A stretch of 64,000 bases of DNA, from NCBI GenBank assembly GCA_020854105.1, contig JADZGB010000043.1, positions 124,001 to 188,000 of the forward strand, in the 5' to 3' direction. Positions 43,824 through 53,997 of this stretch are shown in pieces (the stretch's first letter is position 1; each line of letters opens with the position of its first letter). The position numbers and the translations under genes were made by a program. Origin of the DNA: Burkholderiales bacterium (GTDB lineage: Bacteria; Pseudomonadota; Gammaproteobacteria; Burkholderiales; SHXO01). The notes under the pieces are model-generated. The model searched no databases. It was not told the origin of the DNA and saw only the letters and a program-made list of their open reading frames with translations.

Positions 43824-44489
43824 ATGCTCGGCTCCGCCGTGGTTCCATTGCTGCTGACGCTCAAGGTCGCGGGCTTCGCGACCCTGCTCGCGCTCGTCAT
43901 GGGGGTGGCGGTTGCCTTCGTACTGGCGCGCCACGACTTCCCGGGACGGGATCTGCTGGATGCGGTCTGCACCCTTCCGCTGGTGATGCCGCCAACGGTG
44001 CTCGGTTACTACCTCGTCGTGCTGATCGGACGACGCGGCTGGATCGGCGAATGGTTGTGGGAGACCTTCGGCATCACGCTGATGTTCACCTGGCAGGGCG
44101 CGGTGTTTGCCGCGGCAATCGTGGCCTTTCCGCTGGTGTTCAAGGCGGCGCGCGCCGCCTTCGAGGGTGTGGATCGCCAGCTGGAGAGCGCGGCACGCAC
44201 CCTTGGTGTCTCGGAGTGGGGGGTCTTCTTCCGCGTGACCTTCCCGCTTGCCTGGCGTGGTGTGCTGGCCGGGACCATGCTGGCGTTCGCACGCGCGATG
44301 GGCGAGTTCGGCGCGACGCTGATGGTAGCCGGCAACATTCCCGGCAGGACGCAGACGCTCTCTCTGGCGGTGTACGACGCCGTCCAGGCCGGCCACGACG
44401 ATCTCGCCAACTTCCTCGTGCTGCTCACTTCGGTGGTGTGCGTGGCGATCCTGTTCGGATCGGGCAAGCTCCTCAAGCCACGCTACTGA
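43824..44489 (+). CDS. modB: ModB, molybdate ABC transporter permease
   Basis: 221 residues, five to six membrane segments. The cytoplasmic EAA loop reads LESAARTLGVSEWGVFFRVT followed by FPLAWRGVLAG, and FARAMGEFGATLMVAGNIPG is the usual ModB C-terminal signature. ATG 43824 gives the normal length; a TTG at 43812 is possible. The 67-bp gap to modA shows no obvious signal. Confidence 0.95.
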   Translation: MLGSAVVPLLLTLKVAGFATLLALVMGVAVAFVLARHDFPGRDLLDAVCTLPLVMPPTVLGYYLVVLIGRRGWIGEWLWETFGITLMFTWQGAVFAAAIVAFPLVFKAARAAFEGVDRQLESAARTLGVSEWGVFFRVTFPLAWRGVLAGTMLAFARAMGEFGATLMVAGNIPGRTQTLSLAVYDAVQAGHDDLANFLVLLTSVVCVAILFGSGKLLKPRY

Positions 44490-44496
44490 TTCGCTT

Positions 44497-45252
44497 ATGA
44501 AGCTGCGCGTCGACATCCGCAAGACGCTGCGTGCACGCGATCGCGCGTTCATGCTGGAGGCGCGCTTCACCACCGAGGACGACCGCGTGGTCGTGTTCGG
44601 CGCGTCGGGTTCGGGCAAGAGCGTGACGATGCAGTGCATCGCCGGATTGATCTCCCCCGACGAGGGCATCATCCAGGTCGGAGACCGGGTGCTGTTCGAT
44701 TCCGGGGCGGGAATCGATCTGCCGCCCCAGGTTCGCCGCGTCGGCTATCTGTTCCAGGATTTTGCCCTGTTTCCGCATCTGAACGTCGAGGACAACGTCG
44801 GCTTCGCACTGCGCCGCGGCGCATGCGGCCGGATGGATGCGGTGCAGCGGCAGGCGGTGCACGATCTGCTGCGCCTGTTCGAGATCGAGGGGCTCAGCCG
44901 CAACTTCCCGTGGCAGCTGTCCGGGGGACAGCGTCAGCGCGTGGCGCTGGCGCGGGCGCTGATACTCCAGCCGGAGATCATGCTGCTCGACGAACCGCTG
45001 TCGGCGCTCGATCCGCTGTTGCGTGGACGCGTACGCGCGGAACTGGTCGCACTCCAGGAGCGCTTCGACGTGCCCATGATGGTGATCACGCACGATCCCG
45101 CGGACGTCGAGACGATGGCCGAGACCATCCTGGTATACAGCCACGGCAAGGTAGCCCGGCAGGTGCGCGCGTCGCGGTTCGCGCAGGAGGGGGCGCTTGG
45201 CAGAGCGGACATCGGCGGGATCCTGACCGCGGCGTATGTCGACGGCCCCTGA
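44497..45252 (+). CDS. modC: ModC, molybdate ABC transporter ATPase lacking the C-terminal Mop domain
   Basis: 251 residues. Walker A GASGSGKS, Q-loop YLFQDFALFPHL, signature LSGGQRQRVALARA, Walker B MLLDEPLSALD and switch His in VITHDPAD are intact. Typical ModC proteins are about 350 residues and end in a Mop/TOBE domain that senses cytoplasmic molybdate; here the protein stops right after the ATPase domain. A separate single-Mop gene follows 90 bp downstream and may supply that function. Confidence 0.95.
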   Translation: MKLRVDIRKTLRARDRAFMLEARFTTEDDRVVVFGASGSGKSVTMQCIAGLISPDEGIIQVGDRVLFDSGAGIDLPPQVRRVGYLFQDFALFPHLNVEDNVGFALRRGACGRMDAVQRQAVHDLLRLFEIEGLSRNFPWQLSGGQRQRVALARALILQPEIMLLDEPLSALDPLLRGRVRAELVALQERFDVPMMVITHDPADVETMAETILVYSHGKVARQVRASRFAQEGALGRADIGGILTAAYVDGP

Positions 45253-45342
45253 AGTGCGCGTCGGCGCACCGTACCAAGATTTGACGCCTCGATACGAATG
45301 GATATCTGTCGTTGCTTTCAGGACGAGGAAGGATCGAAGAAA

Positions 45343-45552
45343 ATGAGGCTCAGCGCGCGCAACCAGCTCAAGGGCGTGATCTGCGAAGTGACCCGCGGCA
45401 GCACGACCACCATCGTCAAGATCGAGGTACGCAACCCGGCGATCATCTCCGCGTCGATCACCAACGAGGCGGCGATCGAGCTCGGGTTGCGGCCCGGGCA
45501 GGATGCGGTCGCGGTGATCAAGGCATCCGACGTCATCGTCGGCGTCGACTGA
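45343..45552 (+). CDS. Single-domain molbindin (Mop)
   Basis: 69 residues, one Mop domain: MRLSARNQLKGVICEVTRG, ASITNEAAIELGLRPGQD, AVIKASDVIVGVD. It forms oligomers that bind molybdate. An AGGAAGGA stretch lies about nine bases before ATG 45343. A TTGACG hexamer 57 bp upstream could give it its own promoter. It directly follows the Mop-less ModC. Confidence 0.93.
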   Translation: MRLSARNQLKGVICEVTRGSTTTIVKIEVRNPAIISASITNEAAIELGLRPGQDAVAVIKASDVIVGVD

Positions 45553-45560
45553 CCGTACAC

Positions 45561-45577
45561 CCGGCGCCACGCGCCGG
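45561..45577. terminator. GC hairpin after the single-Mop gene
   Basis: CCGGCGC, three bases, GCGCCGG: a perfect 7-bp stem nine bases after the stop codon. There is no T-run, so it is at best a weak terminator. Confidence 0.4.
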
Positions 45578-45630
45578 ATGACCGCCGCCGGCGAGCACGT
45601 GCTGCAGGGCGTGCCGGCAATGGCGGCCGC

Positions 45631-45636
45631 TATAAT
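45631..45636 (+). promoter_or_regulatory. Candidate -10 for fluC/crcB
   Basis: TATAAT 22 bp before the ATG, without a recognisable -35. The leader would be very short, leaving no room for a riboswitch in the transcript. Confidence 0.35.
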
Positions 45637-45657
45637 CGCGCGCATGGATCGATCGTC

Positions 45658-46041
45658 ATGACCGCCGCTGCGTTGGTCGCCATCGGCGTTGGCGCCATGC
45701 TCGGCGCATGGCTGCGCTGGCTGCTCGGGCTGCTGCTCAATCCGATATTTCCGGCGGTGCCGCTCGGAACGCTGGCGGCCAACCTGGCCGGCGGCTACGT
45801 CATCGGGATCATGGTCGAGCTGCTCGGGCAGCATTCGGCGCTATCGCCCGAGGTGAGACTGTTCGCGGTCACCGGATTCCTCGGCAGCCTCACCACCTTC
45901 TCGACGTTCTCCGCGGAGTCCGTCGGATTGCTCTCCCGCGGCGAGTATGGCTGGGCCACGGCGCACATCCTCGTCCATCTGGCCGGCTCGCTGCTGCTCA
46001 CCGTGCTGGGCATGCACACCGTGCGTCTGTTGCAGGGCTGA
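45658..46041 (+). CDS. crcB: FluC (CrcB), fluoride ion channel
   Basis: 127 residues, four membrane segments. Family motifs are GAMLGAWLRW, PLGTLAANLAGGYVIG and GFLGSLTTFSTFS, which contains the central phenylalanines and Na+ site. It exports fluoride as a dual-topology dimer. It converges on nnr with a 2-bp gap. Confidence 0.95.
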   Translation: MTAAALVAIGVGAMLGAWLRWLLGLLLNPIFPAVPLGTLAANLAGGYVIGIMVELLGQHSALSPEVRLFAVTGFLGSLTTFSTFSAESVGLLSRGEYGWATAHILVHLAGSLLLTVLGMHTVRLLQG

Positions 46042-46043
46042 GC

Positions 46044-47549
46044 TCAGACGTCGATTGCCGGTCCGTATATGGCGTCGTTGAGAAGCTCGCGCGCGGCCGC
46101 GGTGACCTCGCTTGCCGTCATGCCGATCCAGCCGCCCTGGGCCTGCGCGCGCATGTCCGCGGCACGTCCGTGCAGGTGCACCCCGGTGCGCAGGGCCGCG
46201 AGCGGTTCGACGCCCTGGGCCAGCAGGGCGCCGCAGATGCCCGAAAGCACGTCTCCCATCCCGGCACTCGCCAGCCCGGGATTGCCGGTGTCGTTCATCC
46301 ACCAGTGGCCATCCGGTGCGGCGACCACGGTGCCGGCTCCCTTGAGCGCCACGCCGGCACGATAGCGTTGCGCCAGCGCGACGGCCGCGGCGACGCGATC
46401 GTTCTGCACCTCGGCCGTGGTGCAGCCCATGAGACGGGCCGCCTCGGCAGGATGAGGGGTCAGCAGCGTTGCCGCCCTGCGGCTTCGGCATACGTCCCGC
46501 AGCACGTCGTGCGCGCCGAGCAGATTCAGCGCGTCCGCATCGAGCAGCAGCGGTAGTTCGCGCTCCAGGGCGAGCGCCACGGCGCTGCGGGCAGGGGGCG
46601 ACTGACCCAGGCCTGGCCCGAGCACGAGACAGTTCAACTGGCTCATCTCGACGACCTCGCCTGCTTCACGCAGCATCAGTTCGGGCTGATTCGGATCGAC
46701 GCTCAACTCCTTGCGCAGCAGACCCAGGTAGATGCGTCCTGCGCCCAGCTGCAGCGCGGCACGGCCCGCGAGCAGTGCCGCACCGGTCATTCCTGCCGCA
46801 CCGCCGACGATGCCTAGGCTGCCGAAACTGCCCTTATGACTGTTACGCGGTCGGGGCGCGAGGACATCGTTCAGGCATGCCATGCCGATCAGCCGTCCTA
46901 CCGGGAGCTGAAGGGACTGCGCGTCGAGTTCCAGATCGCACACCTCCCACTGGCCCACGTGATCGGGCCCGTCGAGCGTGAGCAGGCCGGGCTTGAGCGC
47001 GATGAAGGTGACGGTGAAGGCGGCGCGTACGGCAGTGCCGAGGACGGCACCGGTGTCCGCGGACAATCCGCTGGGGATGTCGAGCGCCAGCACCGGCGCC
47101 GGCTGGCCGTTCATCCACTGCACCAGCTCTGCGGCCCGACCTTCCGGCGCACGCGTGAGGCCGATGCCGAACAGCGCATCGACCACCAGGTCGGGGTGGT
47201 GCTCGGGAAGCCGGTCCATGAGCGCGCCCCCGGCCGCGATCCAGGCCTCGCAGGCCGCACGCGCGTCCGCCGGGAGTCGATCCGGCTCGCCGATGAAGAG
47301 CACGCTGACCCTGTACCAGTCTTGCATCAGGTGACGCGCGAGCACGAAGCCGTCGCCGCCGTTGTTTCCCGGCCCGGCGATGACCAGCACGCTGCGTCCT
47401 TGCACGAGCAGGCGCTCGCGTGCGATGCGCGCGGCGGCAAGACCGGCGCGCTCCATCAAGCCGGGACAGGCAGCGGCAGCGATCGCCGACGATTCGATGG
47501 CACGAATTCCGGCGCTACGGTAGACGGGCAGGGACGAGAGGGCAGGCAT
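46044..47549 (-). CDS. nnr: Nnr, bifunctional NAD(P)H-hydrate epimerase / ADP-dependent dehydratase
   Basis: 501 residues from ATG 47549 (GGAG eight bases upstream). The N-terminal epimerase half has GPGNNGGDGFVLARHL and DALFGIGL. The C-terminal kinase-like dehydratase half has SHKGSFGSLGIVGG, LTPHPAEAARL and NDTGNPGLASAGMGDVLSG. It repairs hydrated NAD(P)H. Divergent from purL across 63 bp. Confidence 0.95.
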   Translation of the reverse strand: MPALSSLPVYRSAGIRAIESSAIAAAACPGLMERAGLAAARIARERLLVQGRSVLVIAGPGNNGGDGFVLARHLMQDWYRVSVLFIGEPDRLPADARAACEAWIAAGGALMDRLPEHHPDLVVDALFGIGLTRAPEGRAAELVQWMNGQPAPVLALDIPSGLSADTGAVLGTAVRAAFTVTFIALKPGLLTLDGPDHVGQWEVCDLELDAQSLQLPVGRLIGMACLNDVLAPRPRNSHKGSFGSLGIVGGAAGMTGAALLAGRAALQLGAGRIYLGLLRKELSVDPNQPELMLREAGEVVEMSQLNCLVLGPGLGQSPPARSAVALALERELPLLLDADALNLLGAHDVLRDVCRSRRAATLLTPHPAEAARLMGCTTAEVQNDRVAAAVALAQRYRAGVALKGAGTVVAAPDGHWWMNDTGNPGLASAGMGDVLSGICGALLAQGVEPLAALRTGVHLHGRAADMRAQAQGGWIGMTASEVTAAARELLNDAIYGPAIDV

Positions 47550-47581
47550 GGGGATCTCCAGTGCCAATGATAGAGATTCCG

Positions 47582-47587
47582 TATAAT
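47582..47587 (+). promoter_or_regulatory. Candidate -10 for purL
   Basis: TATAAT 25 bp before the purL ATG in the 63-bp purL/nnr divergent gap. No clear -35 is seen. Confidence 0.4.
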
Positions 47588-47612
47588 TCCGCCTCACCTT
47601 CTTCAGACCTCG

Positions 47613-50600
47613 ATGCCTACCATCCTCCGGCTTCCCGGCCGCCGCGCGCTCTCCGATTTCCGTCTAGACAAGCTCCTCCAGTCCGCCCGCGCAGCGCTGC
47701 CCTCCCTGCGCAGCGTCGAAACACGCTACTGGCACTTCGTGAAGCTGCGCGAGCCGCTTGCCTCCGATCGGCGCGCCGTGCTCGAGCGTCTGCTCACCTA
47801 CGGTCCGGCAACCACGGAGGATGACTGCACTCCCTCGCTGGTGGTGGTGCCTCGCCTGGGTACCATATCGCCGTGGTCGTCGAAGGCCACCGACATCGCA
47901 CATCAGTGCGGACTGGATATGGTCGAACGCATCGAACGCGGGACCGCCTTCACTTTCGTCCTCGACCGGGGCACGGCGCTCGGCGCGCAGGCACGCACGC
48001 TGGTTCTGCCGATCGTGCACGATCGGATGACGGAGACGGTGCTGGAACGCGTCGAGGAAGCCGATGCACTGTTCGAGGAGATGACGCCTGGAGCGCTCGC
48101 GCACGTGGACGTGCTCGGCGCCGGCAGTGCGGCGCTGGAGCGCGCCAACGTGGAGATGGGGCTGGCACTGTCCGCGGACGAGATCGATTATCTGCTCGCC
48201 TACTTCCAGCGCATCGGCCGCAATCCCACGGATGTCGAGCTGATGATGTTCGCGCAGGCCAATTCCGAGCACTGCCGACACAAGATCTTCAATGCGGACT
48301 GGCTGGTCGATGGCAGGCCGATGCGGCACTCGCTGTTCGGCATGATTCGCAACACGCACTCTGCACACCCGCACGGCACGCTGGTCGCATACGCCGACAA
48401 CTCCGCGGTCATCGAGGGTACGACCACGGCGCGCTTCTATCCGCGCACCGACGGCGTGTACCGCTTTGGCGTGGAGCCTGCGCACATCCTGATGAAGGTC
48501 GAGACCCACAATCATCCGACCGCCATCGCGCCCTTTCCCGGTGCCGCCACCGGGGCGGGCGGAGAGATCCGCGACGAGGGCGCGACCGGCCGCGGCGCAA
48601 AGCCGAAGGCCGGACTGACCGGCTTCACCGTGTCCAATCTGCGCATTCCCGGAGCAGTCCGGCCCTGGGAGGGCGACGACTTCGGAAAGCCGGGGCGCAT
48701 CGCCTCCGCGCTCGAGATCATGATCGAGGCCCCGATCGGTGGTGCGGCGTTCAACAACGAATTCGGCCGACCCAACCTGCTGGGCTACTTCCGCACCTTC
48801 GAGCACAGCGTCGCAGGCGAGCGCCGCGGTTACCACAAGCCGGTCATGATCGCCGGAGGACTGGGCAACATCTCGGCCTCGCAGATCGAGAAGCAGCCGT
48901 TGACGCCCGGCACCGCGCTGGTGCAGCTGGGCGGACCTGGCATGCTGATCGGGCTGGGCGGCGGTTCGGCGTCCAGCATGGGTACGGGACAGAACACCGA
49001 GGATCTGGATTTCGATTCGGTCCAGCGCGGCAATGCGGAGATCCAGCGGCGCGCACAGGAGGTGATCGACCGCTGCTGGGCGCTGGGCGAGGACAACCCG
49101 ATCCTGTCCATCCACGATGTCGGCGCAGGCGGTCTGTCCAACGCCTTGCCCGAGCTCGTGCACGGCGGCGGAGTCGGCGGACGCTTCTCGCTGCGCGACA
49201 TCCCGATCGAGGAGCGCGGCATGTCGCCGTTGCAGATCTGGTGCAACGAGTCGCAGGAACGCTACGTCCTCGCCGTGTGCGCGGATCGGCTCGAGATGTT
49301 CGAGGCACTGTGCCGGCGCGAGCGCTGCCCGTTCGCCGTCATCGGACGCGCGACCGCCGAGCACCAGCTGGTGGTCGAGGATCGGTCCACGGGTGCGCAC
49401 GCGGTGGACATGGATCTGGACGTGCTGCTCGGCAAACCGCCGAGGATGCTGCGCAACGCTCGCCGCCTCGCGCGTGCATTGCCACGGCTCGCGCTCGAGG
49501 GCATCGATCTCGCCGAGGCCGTGCAGCGGGTGCTGCGCCTGCCGGCGGTGGCGGACAAGACCTTCCTGATCAGCATCGGCGATCGCACCGTGGGCGGCCT
49601 GTGCAGCCGTGACCAGTTCGTCGGCCCCTGGCAGGTGCCGGTCGCCGACGTGGCCGTGACGCTGGCCGGGTTCCGCACCGAGCGCGGCGAAGCGATGGCG
49701 ATGGGAGAACGCACGCCCCTGGCGCTGATCGACGGCCCTGCATCGGGGCGCATGGCGGTAGGCGAGGCAATCACCAACATCGCGGCCGCGCCCATCGCGC
49801 GAATCGGAGACATCAAGCTGTCGGCGAACTGGATGGCCCCTGCAGGCCATCCCGGAGAGGACGCGGTCCTGTTCGATACGGTCCGTGCCGTGGGCATGGA
49901 GCTGTGCCCGGAACTGGGGATCAGCATCCCGGTGGGCAAGGATTCCATGTCGATGAAGACCTCGTGGTCGCAGGGCAGCGAGCGGCGCGAGGTGGTGGCG
50001 CCGCTCTCGCTGATCGTATCGGCCTTCGCCCCCTGCGAGGGCGCGCGGCGCACGCTCACACCGCAACTGGCAGCAGAGGAGGACAGCGTACTGCTCCTGC
50101 TCGACCTGGGCGGCGGGCGTAACCGCCTTGGCGGATCCGCGCTGGCCCAGGTGTTCGCGCAACTGGGCGACGAGGCCCCGGACGTGGAAGAGCCGGTCGC
50201 ATTGCGGGCATTCTTCGATACCGTGCAGGCGCTCAACCGGGCAGACGTGCTGCTCGCATATCACGACCGCTCTGACGGCGGCCTGCTGGTGACGCTGTGC
50301 GAGATGATGTTTGCCGGCCGGGTGGGCGTGACAGTGGACGCCGATGCCTTGCCGGGCGTGTTCGGTGCTTCCTGCACGTCCCTGCTCGCAGCCCTGTTCA
50401 CCGAGGAATTGGGCGCGGTGCTGCAGGTGCGGCGCCGCGACGCGGCCAGGGCCACTGCCGCATTCGCGGCAGCGGGGCTGTCCCACGCATGTCACGCCAT
50501 CGGTGCGCCGAACCGCCTCGGGCGCCTCGTCCTGAGGCAGGGAACGCGTGCGCTGTACGAGCAGTCCGGCCACCTGCTGCAGCGGGCCTGGGCCGAGACC

Positions 50601-51518
50601 ACCTGGCACCTGCAGCGCCTGCGCGACAACCCCCAGTGCGCACAGGAGGAGTTCGACCGCCTGCTGGACGTGGCCGATCCGGGACTGCACGCGCACCTGA
50701 CCTTCGACATCGCCCAGGACATCGCTGCGCCCTACATCACCCGGGGAGCGCAGCCGCGCATCGCCGTCCTGCGCGAGCAGGGCGTCAACGGCCAGATCGA
50801 AATGGCAGCCGCCTTCGACCGCGCCGGCTTCCAGGCGGTGGACGTGCACATGAGCGATGTCATCGCGCGAGGCGCCACGCTGGAGCGCTTCCACGGCTTT
50901 GTCGCCTGTGGCGGATTCTCCTACGGCGACGTACTGGGAGCCGGGGAGGGTTGGGCCAAGTCCATTCTGTTCAATGCTCGCGCGCGCGATCAGTTCGAGG
51001 CGTTCTTCGCGCGCAGCGATTCCTTCGCCCTCGGGGTGTGCAACGGCTGCCAGATGATGAGCAACCTGCGCGAACTGATCCCGGGCACCGAGGCATGGCC
51101 GCATTTCGTGCGCAATCGCTCGGAGCAGTTCGAGGCGCGCCTTGCCATGGTGGAAGTGACGCAGAGCCCGTCGCTGTTCTTCTCCGGGATGGCGGGCAGC
51201 AGGATGCCGATCGCCACGGCACACGGCGAGGGCTTCGCCGAATTCGCCAGCGGCCGGCAGCTGGCACAGGCACGCGCGCTCGTGACGTTGCGATACGTGG
51301 ACAATCGAGGCTTCCCCACCAGCGCCTATCCGGCGAATCCCAATGGCTCACCGGAAGGAATCACCGGTCTGACCACCCCGGATGGGCGCTTCACTATCCT
51401 GATGCCGCACCCGGAACGCGTGTTCCGCACCGTCCAGAATTCCTGGCATCCGGCACAGTGGGGCGAGGACGCGCCGTGGATGCGCATGTTCAGGAACGCA
51501 CGGGCCTGGCTAGGCTGA
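47613..51518 (+). CDS. purL: PurL, phosphoribosylformylglycinamidine synthase (large single-chain type)
   Basis: 1301 residues. FGAM synthetase domains span about 1-1020 ([36 protein letters not shown] later in the second AIRS half), and a class-I glutaminase domain occupies the C-terminus ([19 protein letters not shown], the nucleophile in [17 protein letters not shown]). It carries out the fourth step of purine synthesis. The length and domain order are those of proteobacterial PurL. Confidence 0.98.
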   Translation: MPTILRLPGRRALSDFRLDKLLQSARAALPSLRSVETRYWHFVKLREPLASDRRAVLERLLTYGPATTEDDCTPSLVVVPRLGTISPWSSKATDIAHQCGLDMVERIERGTAFTFVLDRGTALGAQARTLVLPIVHDRMTETVLERVEEADALFEEMTPGALAHVDVLGAGSAALERANVEMGLALSADEIDYLLAYFQRIGRNPTDVELMMFAQANSEHCRHKIFNADWLVDGRPMRHSLFGMIRNTHSAHPHGTLVAYADNSAVIEGTTTARFYPRTDGVYRFGVEPAHILMKVETHNHPTAIAPFPGAATGAGGEIRDEGATGRGAKPKAGLTGFTVSNLRIPGAVRPWEGDDFGKPGRIASALEIMIEAPIGGAAFNNEFGRPNLLGYFRTFEHSVAGERRGYHKPVMIAGGLGNISASQIEKQPLTPGTALVQLGGPGMLIGLGGGSASSMGTGQNTEDLDFDSVQRGNAEIQRRAQEVIDRCWALGEDNPILSIHDVGAGGLSNALPELVHGGGVGGRFSLRDIPIEERGMSPLQIWCNESQERYVLAVCADRLEMFEALCRRERCPFAVIGRATAEHQLVVEDRSTGAHAVDMDLDVLLGKPPRMLRNARRLARALPRLALEGIDLAEAVQRVLRLPAVADKTFLISIGDRTVGGLCSRDQFVGPWQVPVADVAVTLAGFRTERGEAMAMGERTPLALIDGPASGRMAVGEAITNIAAAPIARIGDIKLSANWMAPAGHPGEDAVLFDTVRAVGMELCPELGISIPVGKDSMSMKTSWSQGSERREVVAPLSLIVSAFAPCEGARRTLTPQLAAEEDSVLLLLDLGGGRNRLGGSALAQVFAQLGDEAPDVEEPVALRAFFDTVQALNRADVLLAYHDRSDGGLLVTLCEMMFAGRVGVTVDADALPGVFGASCTSLLAALFTEELGAVLQVRRRDAARATAAFAAAGLSHACHAIGAPNRLGRLVLRQGTRALYEQSGHLLQRAWAETTWHLQRLRDNPQCAQEEFDRLLDVADPGLHAHLTFDIAQDIAAPYITRGAQPRIAVLREQGVNGQIEMAAAFDRAGFQAVDVHMSDVIARGATLERFHGFVACGGFSYGDVLGAGEGWAKSILFNARARDQFEAFFARSDSFALGVCNGCQMMSNLRELIPGTEAWPHFVRNRSEQFEARLAMVEVTQSPSLFFSGMAGSRMPIATAHGEGFAEFASGRQLAQARALVTLRYVDNRGFPTSAYPANPNGSPEGITGLTTPDGRFTILMPHPERVFRTVQNSWHPAQWGEDAPWMRMFRNARAWLG

Positions 51519-51549
51519 TCAAGAAAAAGGGGCGCACGCAGCGCCCCTT
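51519..51549 (-). terminator. Intrinsic terminator for the ppiC-like gene
   Basis: A perfect 9-bp stem (AAGGGGCGC / GCGCCCCTT, 5-base loop, 51527-51549). On the minus strand it is followed by TTTTTCTT, a proper U-tract, 36 bp after the PPIase stop. On the plus strand it could also slow purL transcripts but lacks the T-run. Confidence 0.8.
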
Positions 51550-51585
51550 GCCGATTCAGGAGAGCCTGACAGCTACGGCTACGGC

Positions 51586-52398
51586 CTATTCGATCTTCGC
51601 ACCCTCGCGCAGCTTCGCGATCGCGCCGTCGCGCTTCTGCGTGAGCATCTGCTGATACAGGCGCTCCTTGACGTCCTCGAAGGCGGGGAACTGCACGTCG
51701 CGCACGTCGTCCATCATGATGACGTGGTAGCCGTACTGGGTCTTGACCAGCTGCCTGGTGTACTCCCCCTTCTTGAGCGTCGGCAGCACATCGCCGAACT
51801 CCTTCACGAAATTGGTGCCGTCGCTCCAGTCCAGCGCACCGCCGTCGTCCTTCGATCCGCTGTCTTCGGAGCGCTTCTTTGCAACCGCGGCGAAGTTCTT
51901 GCCCTTGGCCTTGTTGATCTCGGCGAGCGCGGCCTTGGCCTGCTTCTCGTTCTTGATCAGGACGTGGCGCGCCTTGAATTCCTTGCCCGGGGAATTGGCC
52001 AGCTGCTCCGTCTTGACGCGCTCGTACTCGGCCTTCATCTCGTCGTCCGTGATCGGATTCTCCTTGATGAAGTCGTCGAAGTAGGCGCGGATCAGGAACT
52101 CCTGCTTCGCCATCTCCATCTGGGTGAGGTACTCGGGATTGCTGTCCAGACCCTTCTTGATGGCTTCCTGGGACAGGATCTCGCGCATGATCAGCGCGTC
52201 CTTGACGTTCTTGCGCAGCGCCTCGTCGTCCTTCTGGCCCTGCGCGACCTGCGCCTTCACCACGTACTCCAGCCGCGCCTGGGAGATGGGGATGCCATTG
52301 ACGATGGCGATATTGCTTTCCTCCGCCTTGGCAGCGGTGAAGGCGAGCAGCCCGGCCAGGACAAGGGCTGCCGCCGACGCGGTCTTGATCGAATGCAT
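51586..52398 (-). CDS. Periplasmic peptidyl-prolyl cis-trans isomerase, parvulin type
   Basis: 270 residues. Signal peptide (LVLAGLLAFTAAKA), an N-terminal SurA/PrsA-like helical chaperone region, then the rotamase domain from about 145 (KARHVLIKNE, DDGGALDW, GYHVIMMDDV). It assists folding of exported proteins. It is downstream of bolA (54-bp gap) in the yciB-bolA-ppiC block. Confidence 0.93.
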   Translation of the reverse strand: MHSIKTASAAALVLAGLLAFTAAKAEESNIAIVNGIPISQARLEYVVKAQVAQGQKDDEALRKNVKDALIMREILSQEAIKKGLDSNPEYLTQMEMAKQEFLIRAYFDDFIKENPITDDEMKAEYERVKTEQLANSPGKEFKARHVLIKNEKQAKAALAEINKAKGKNFAAVAKKRSEDSGSKDDGGALDWSDGTNFVKEFGDVLPTLKKGEYTRQLVKTQYGYHVIMMDDVRDVQFPAFEDVKERLYQQMLTQKRDGAIAKLREGAKIE

Positions 52399-52452
52399 GA
52401 CTTTTCCTTGGTGGTGATGATGTTGCGGTGAGATTGATGGGATTGGACGGCG

Positions 52453-52749
52453 CTACGCGTGAAATGCCTTGTCGAACTCGTCCACCGTATAGGCCTTGAT
52501 GGCGAGCGCGTGAATGTTCCGATGCATCAGATCTGCCACCGCCTGGTACACCATGCGATGGCGCGCCACGGCGGCCTTGCAGAGGAAGTCATCCGAGACG
52601 ATCAGCAGCTGATAGTGCCCGCCGCCCCCGCGGGCGCCCTCGTGCCCGACGTGCTCGCCGCTCTCGTCGTAGATCTCCACGCGCTCGGGCCGGAGCGCCT
52701 GAAGGCGTTCCCGCATCAACGCGACCGTACTGTCCTCGTTGACCATCAT
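52453..52749 (-). CDS. bolA: BolA family protein
   Basis: 98 residues if started at ATG 52749; starts at 52797 or 52803, overlapping the yciB stop, would add up to 18 residues. BolA landmarks are MRERLQALRPERVEIYDES, GHYQLLIVSDDF and ARHRMVYQAVADLM with the Ile-His-Ala-Leu-Ala-Ile-Lys-Ala end. These proteins partner monothiol glutaredoxins in Fe-S and iron signalling. Confidence 0.9.
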   Translation of the reverse strand: MMVNEDSTVALMRERLQALRPERVEIYDESGEHVGHEGARGGGGHYQLLIVSDDFLCKAAVARHRMVYQAVADLMHRNIHALAIKAYTVDEFDKAFHA

Positions 52750-52783
52750 GCGTTGCACGTCGTGTGCGCCGTGACGGGCGCCG

Positions 52784-53404
52784 TCACTTCCTCTCATCGA
52801 CATGTCGCGACAGGAAAAATCCCTGCGCGAGAACGAAAACGAGCATCAGTCCCAGCCCGCCGAACATCTTGAAGCTGACCCAGGTCTCTTCCGAGAAGTT
52901 GAAGGCGACGTACAGGTTGAGGATGCCCATGAGCACGAAGAATCCGACCCAGCTGAGGTTGAGCCTCTGCCAGACCGGGTCGGGAAGCGAGATCTGCTGC
53001 CCCATCATGGCGCGCATGAGGTTCCTGCCGAACAAGAGGTCGGCACCCAGCAGGACCGCGGCGAAAGCCCAGTATAGCACCGTGGGTTTCCACATGATGA
53101 AGGTCGGATCGCGCAGCAGGATGGTCGCACCGCCCATCACCGCGATGATCGCGAGGCTGATCCAGAGCATCTTGTCGACCTTCTTGCCCCGCCCCAGCAG
53201 CCATCCGACCTGTCCGAAGGTCGCGAGGATGGCAACCAGCGTAGCCACTAGGATGGGGGCCTGGGAGGCGAGCACGTGGTCGTCCGCACCGATGCTGCCG
53301 AGCAGCCCGCCGATGAGCGCGGTGGCACTCTCCGGCATGCGCTTGGCTGCCCCGTAGGACAGGAAGAAGAGCAGCACCGGGAACAGGTCGAACAGCAATT
53401 TCAT
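52784..53404 (-). CDS. yciB: YciB, inner-membrane septation/intracellular septation protein A
   Basis: 206 residues with five or six membrane segments. Family features are [14 protein letters not shown] at the N-terminus, [13 protein letters not shown], and [18 protein letters not shown] near the C-terminus. It is involved in cell-envelope and division processes. It heads the yciB-bolA-ppiC run, and its stop may overlap the bolA start. Confidence 0.94.
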   Translation of the reverse strand: MKLLFDLFPVLLFFLSYGAAKRMPESATALIGGLLGSIGADDHVLASQAPILVATLVAILATFGQVGWLLGRGKKVDKMLWISLAIIAVMGGATILLRDPTFIMWKPTVLYWAFAAVLLGADLLFGRNLMRAMMGQQISLPDPVWQRLNLSWVGFFVLMGILNLYVAFNFSEETWVSFKMFGGLGLMLVFVLAQGFFLSRHVDERK

Positions 53405-53585
53405 GCGTTTACCGTGCTCGAAAGAGTCCCTCGTGAGACCTGTCGGACTCCCCGACGGTCGACGGCGGGCGGATTATGACCGCTCGTCCCGAGGCTGTCC
53501 AACCGCCCGCGCACGGCGGAGGATGCTCTGCGGCCGGGTGGTAACATCCGACACTGCCTGCATAACCGCGAAGGGGGAAACCGCC

Positions 53586-53993
53586 ATGCCCATGGTCAAG
53601 ATGGTCGATGACGCGAGCGCGTCGCCTGCTGCCAAGGAGGTGTTCGACGATATCCGGGGGAGCCGCAACACCGACTACGTGAACAACATCTGGCGCACGC
53701 TGGCTGTGCACCCGCCGATGCTCAAGCGCTTCTGGAACTACATGAAGGAGGTGATGATCGAGGAATCCCGCCTGGATTCCCTGACCAAGGAGTACATCTA
53801 TCTCGCGGTGAGCATGACCAACAACTGCGAGTACTGTATACATACTCACATCGCGGCCGCGCGCAAGAAGGGCATGGACGACGAGATGCTGGCTGAACTG
53901 GTGGAGATCGTGGCACTCGCCAATGCCGGCAACCGGCTCACGCAGGGATTGCAGGTCGAGGTCGATGAGCGGTTCAAGCCCAGATTCGACTGA
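53586..53993 (+). CDS. AhpD-like carboxymuconolactone decarboxylase family protein
   Basis: 135 residues from ATG 53586 with AAGGGGG upstream. The redox motif is CEYCIHTH, preceded by EYIYLAVSMTNN, as in AhpD-like disulfide-reactive proteins rather than true decarboxylases. Four bases separate it from the nitroreductase gene, so they form a pair. The 181 bp before it (53405-53585) must contain its promoter and that of yciB; no motif stands out. Confidence 0.88.
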   Translation: MPMVKMVDDASASPAAKEVFDDIRGSRNTDYVNNIWRTLAVHPPMLKRFWNYMKEVMIEESRLDSLTKEYIYLAVSMTNNCEYCIHTHIAAARKKGMDDEMLAELVEIVALANAGNRLTQGLQVEVDERFKPRFD

Positions 53994-53997
53994 CGCG

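Noticed and set aside
45281-45310. Possible ModE site upstream of the single-Mop gene
   Set aside because: A/T-containing half-like sequences are present but do not form an inverted repeat with an 8-base spacer.
45553-45657. Fluoride riboswitch upstream of crcB
   Set aside because: The conserved GGNGAUGGNGUUCGCC-type core is not present, and the candidate -10 leaves a leader too short for it.
47664-51224. 1186-codon open frame antisense to purL
   Set aside because: Its composition (His/Arg/Gln rich, no motif) is that of a GC-driven shadow of purL.
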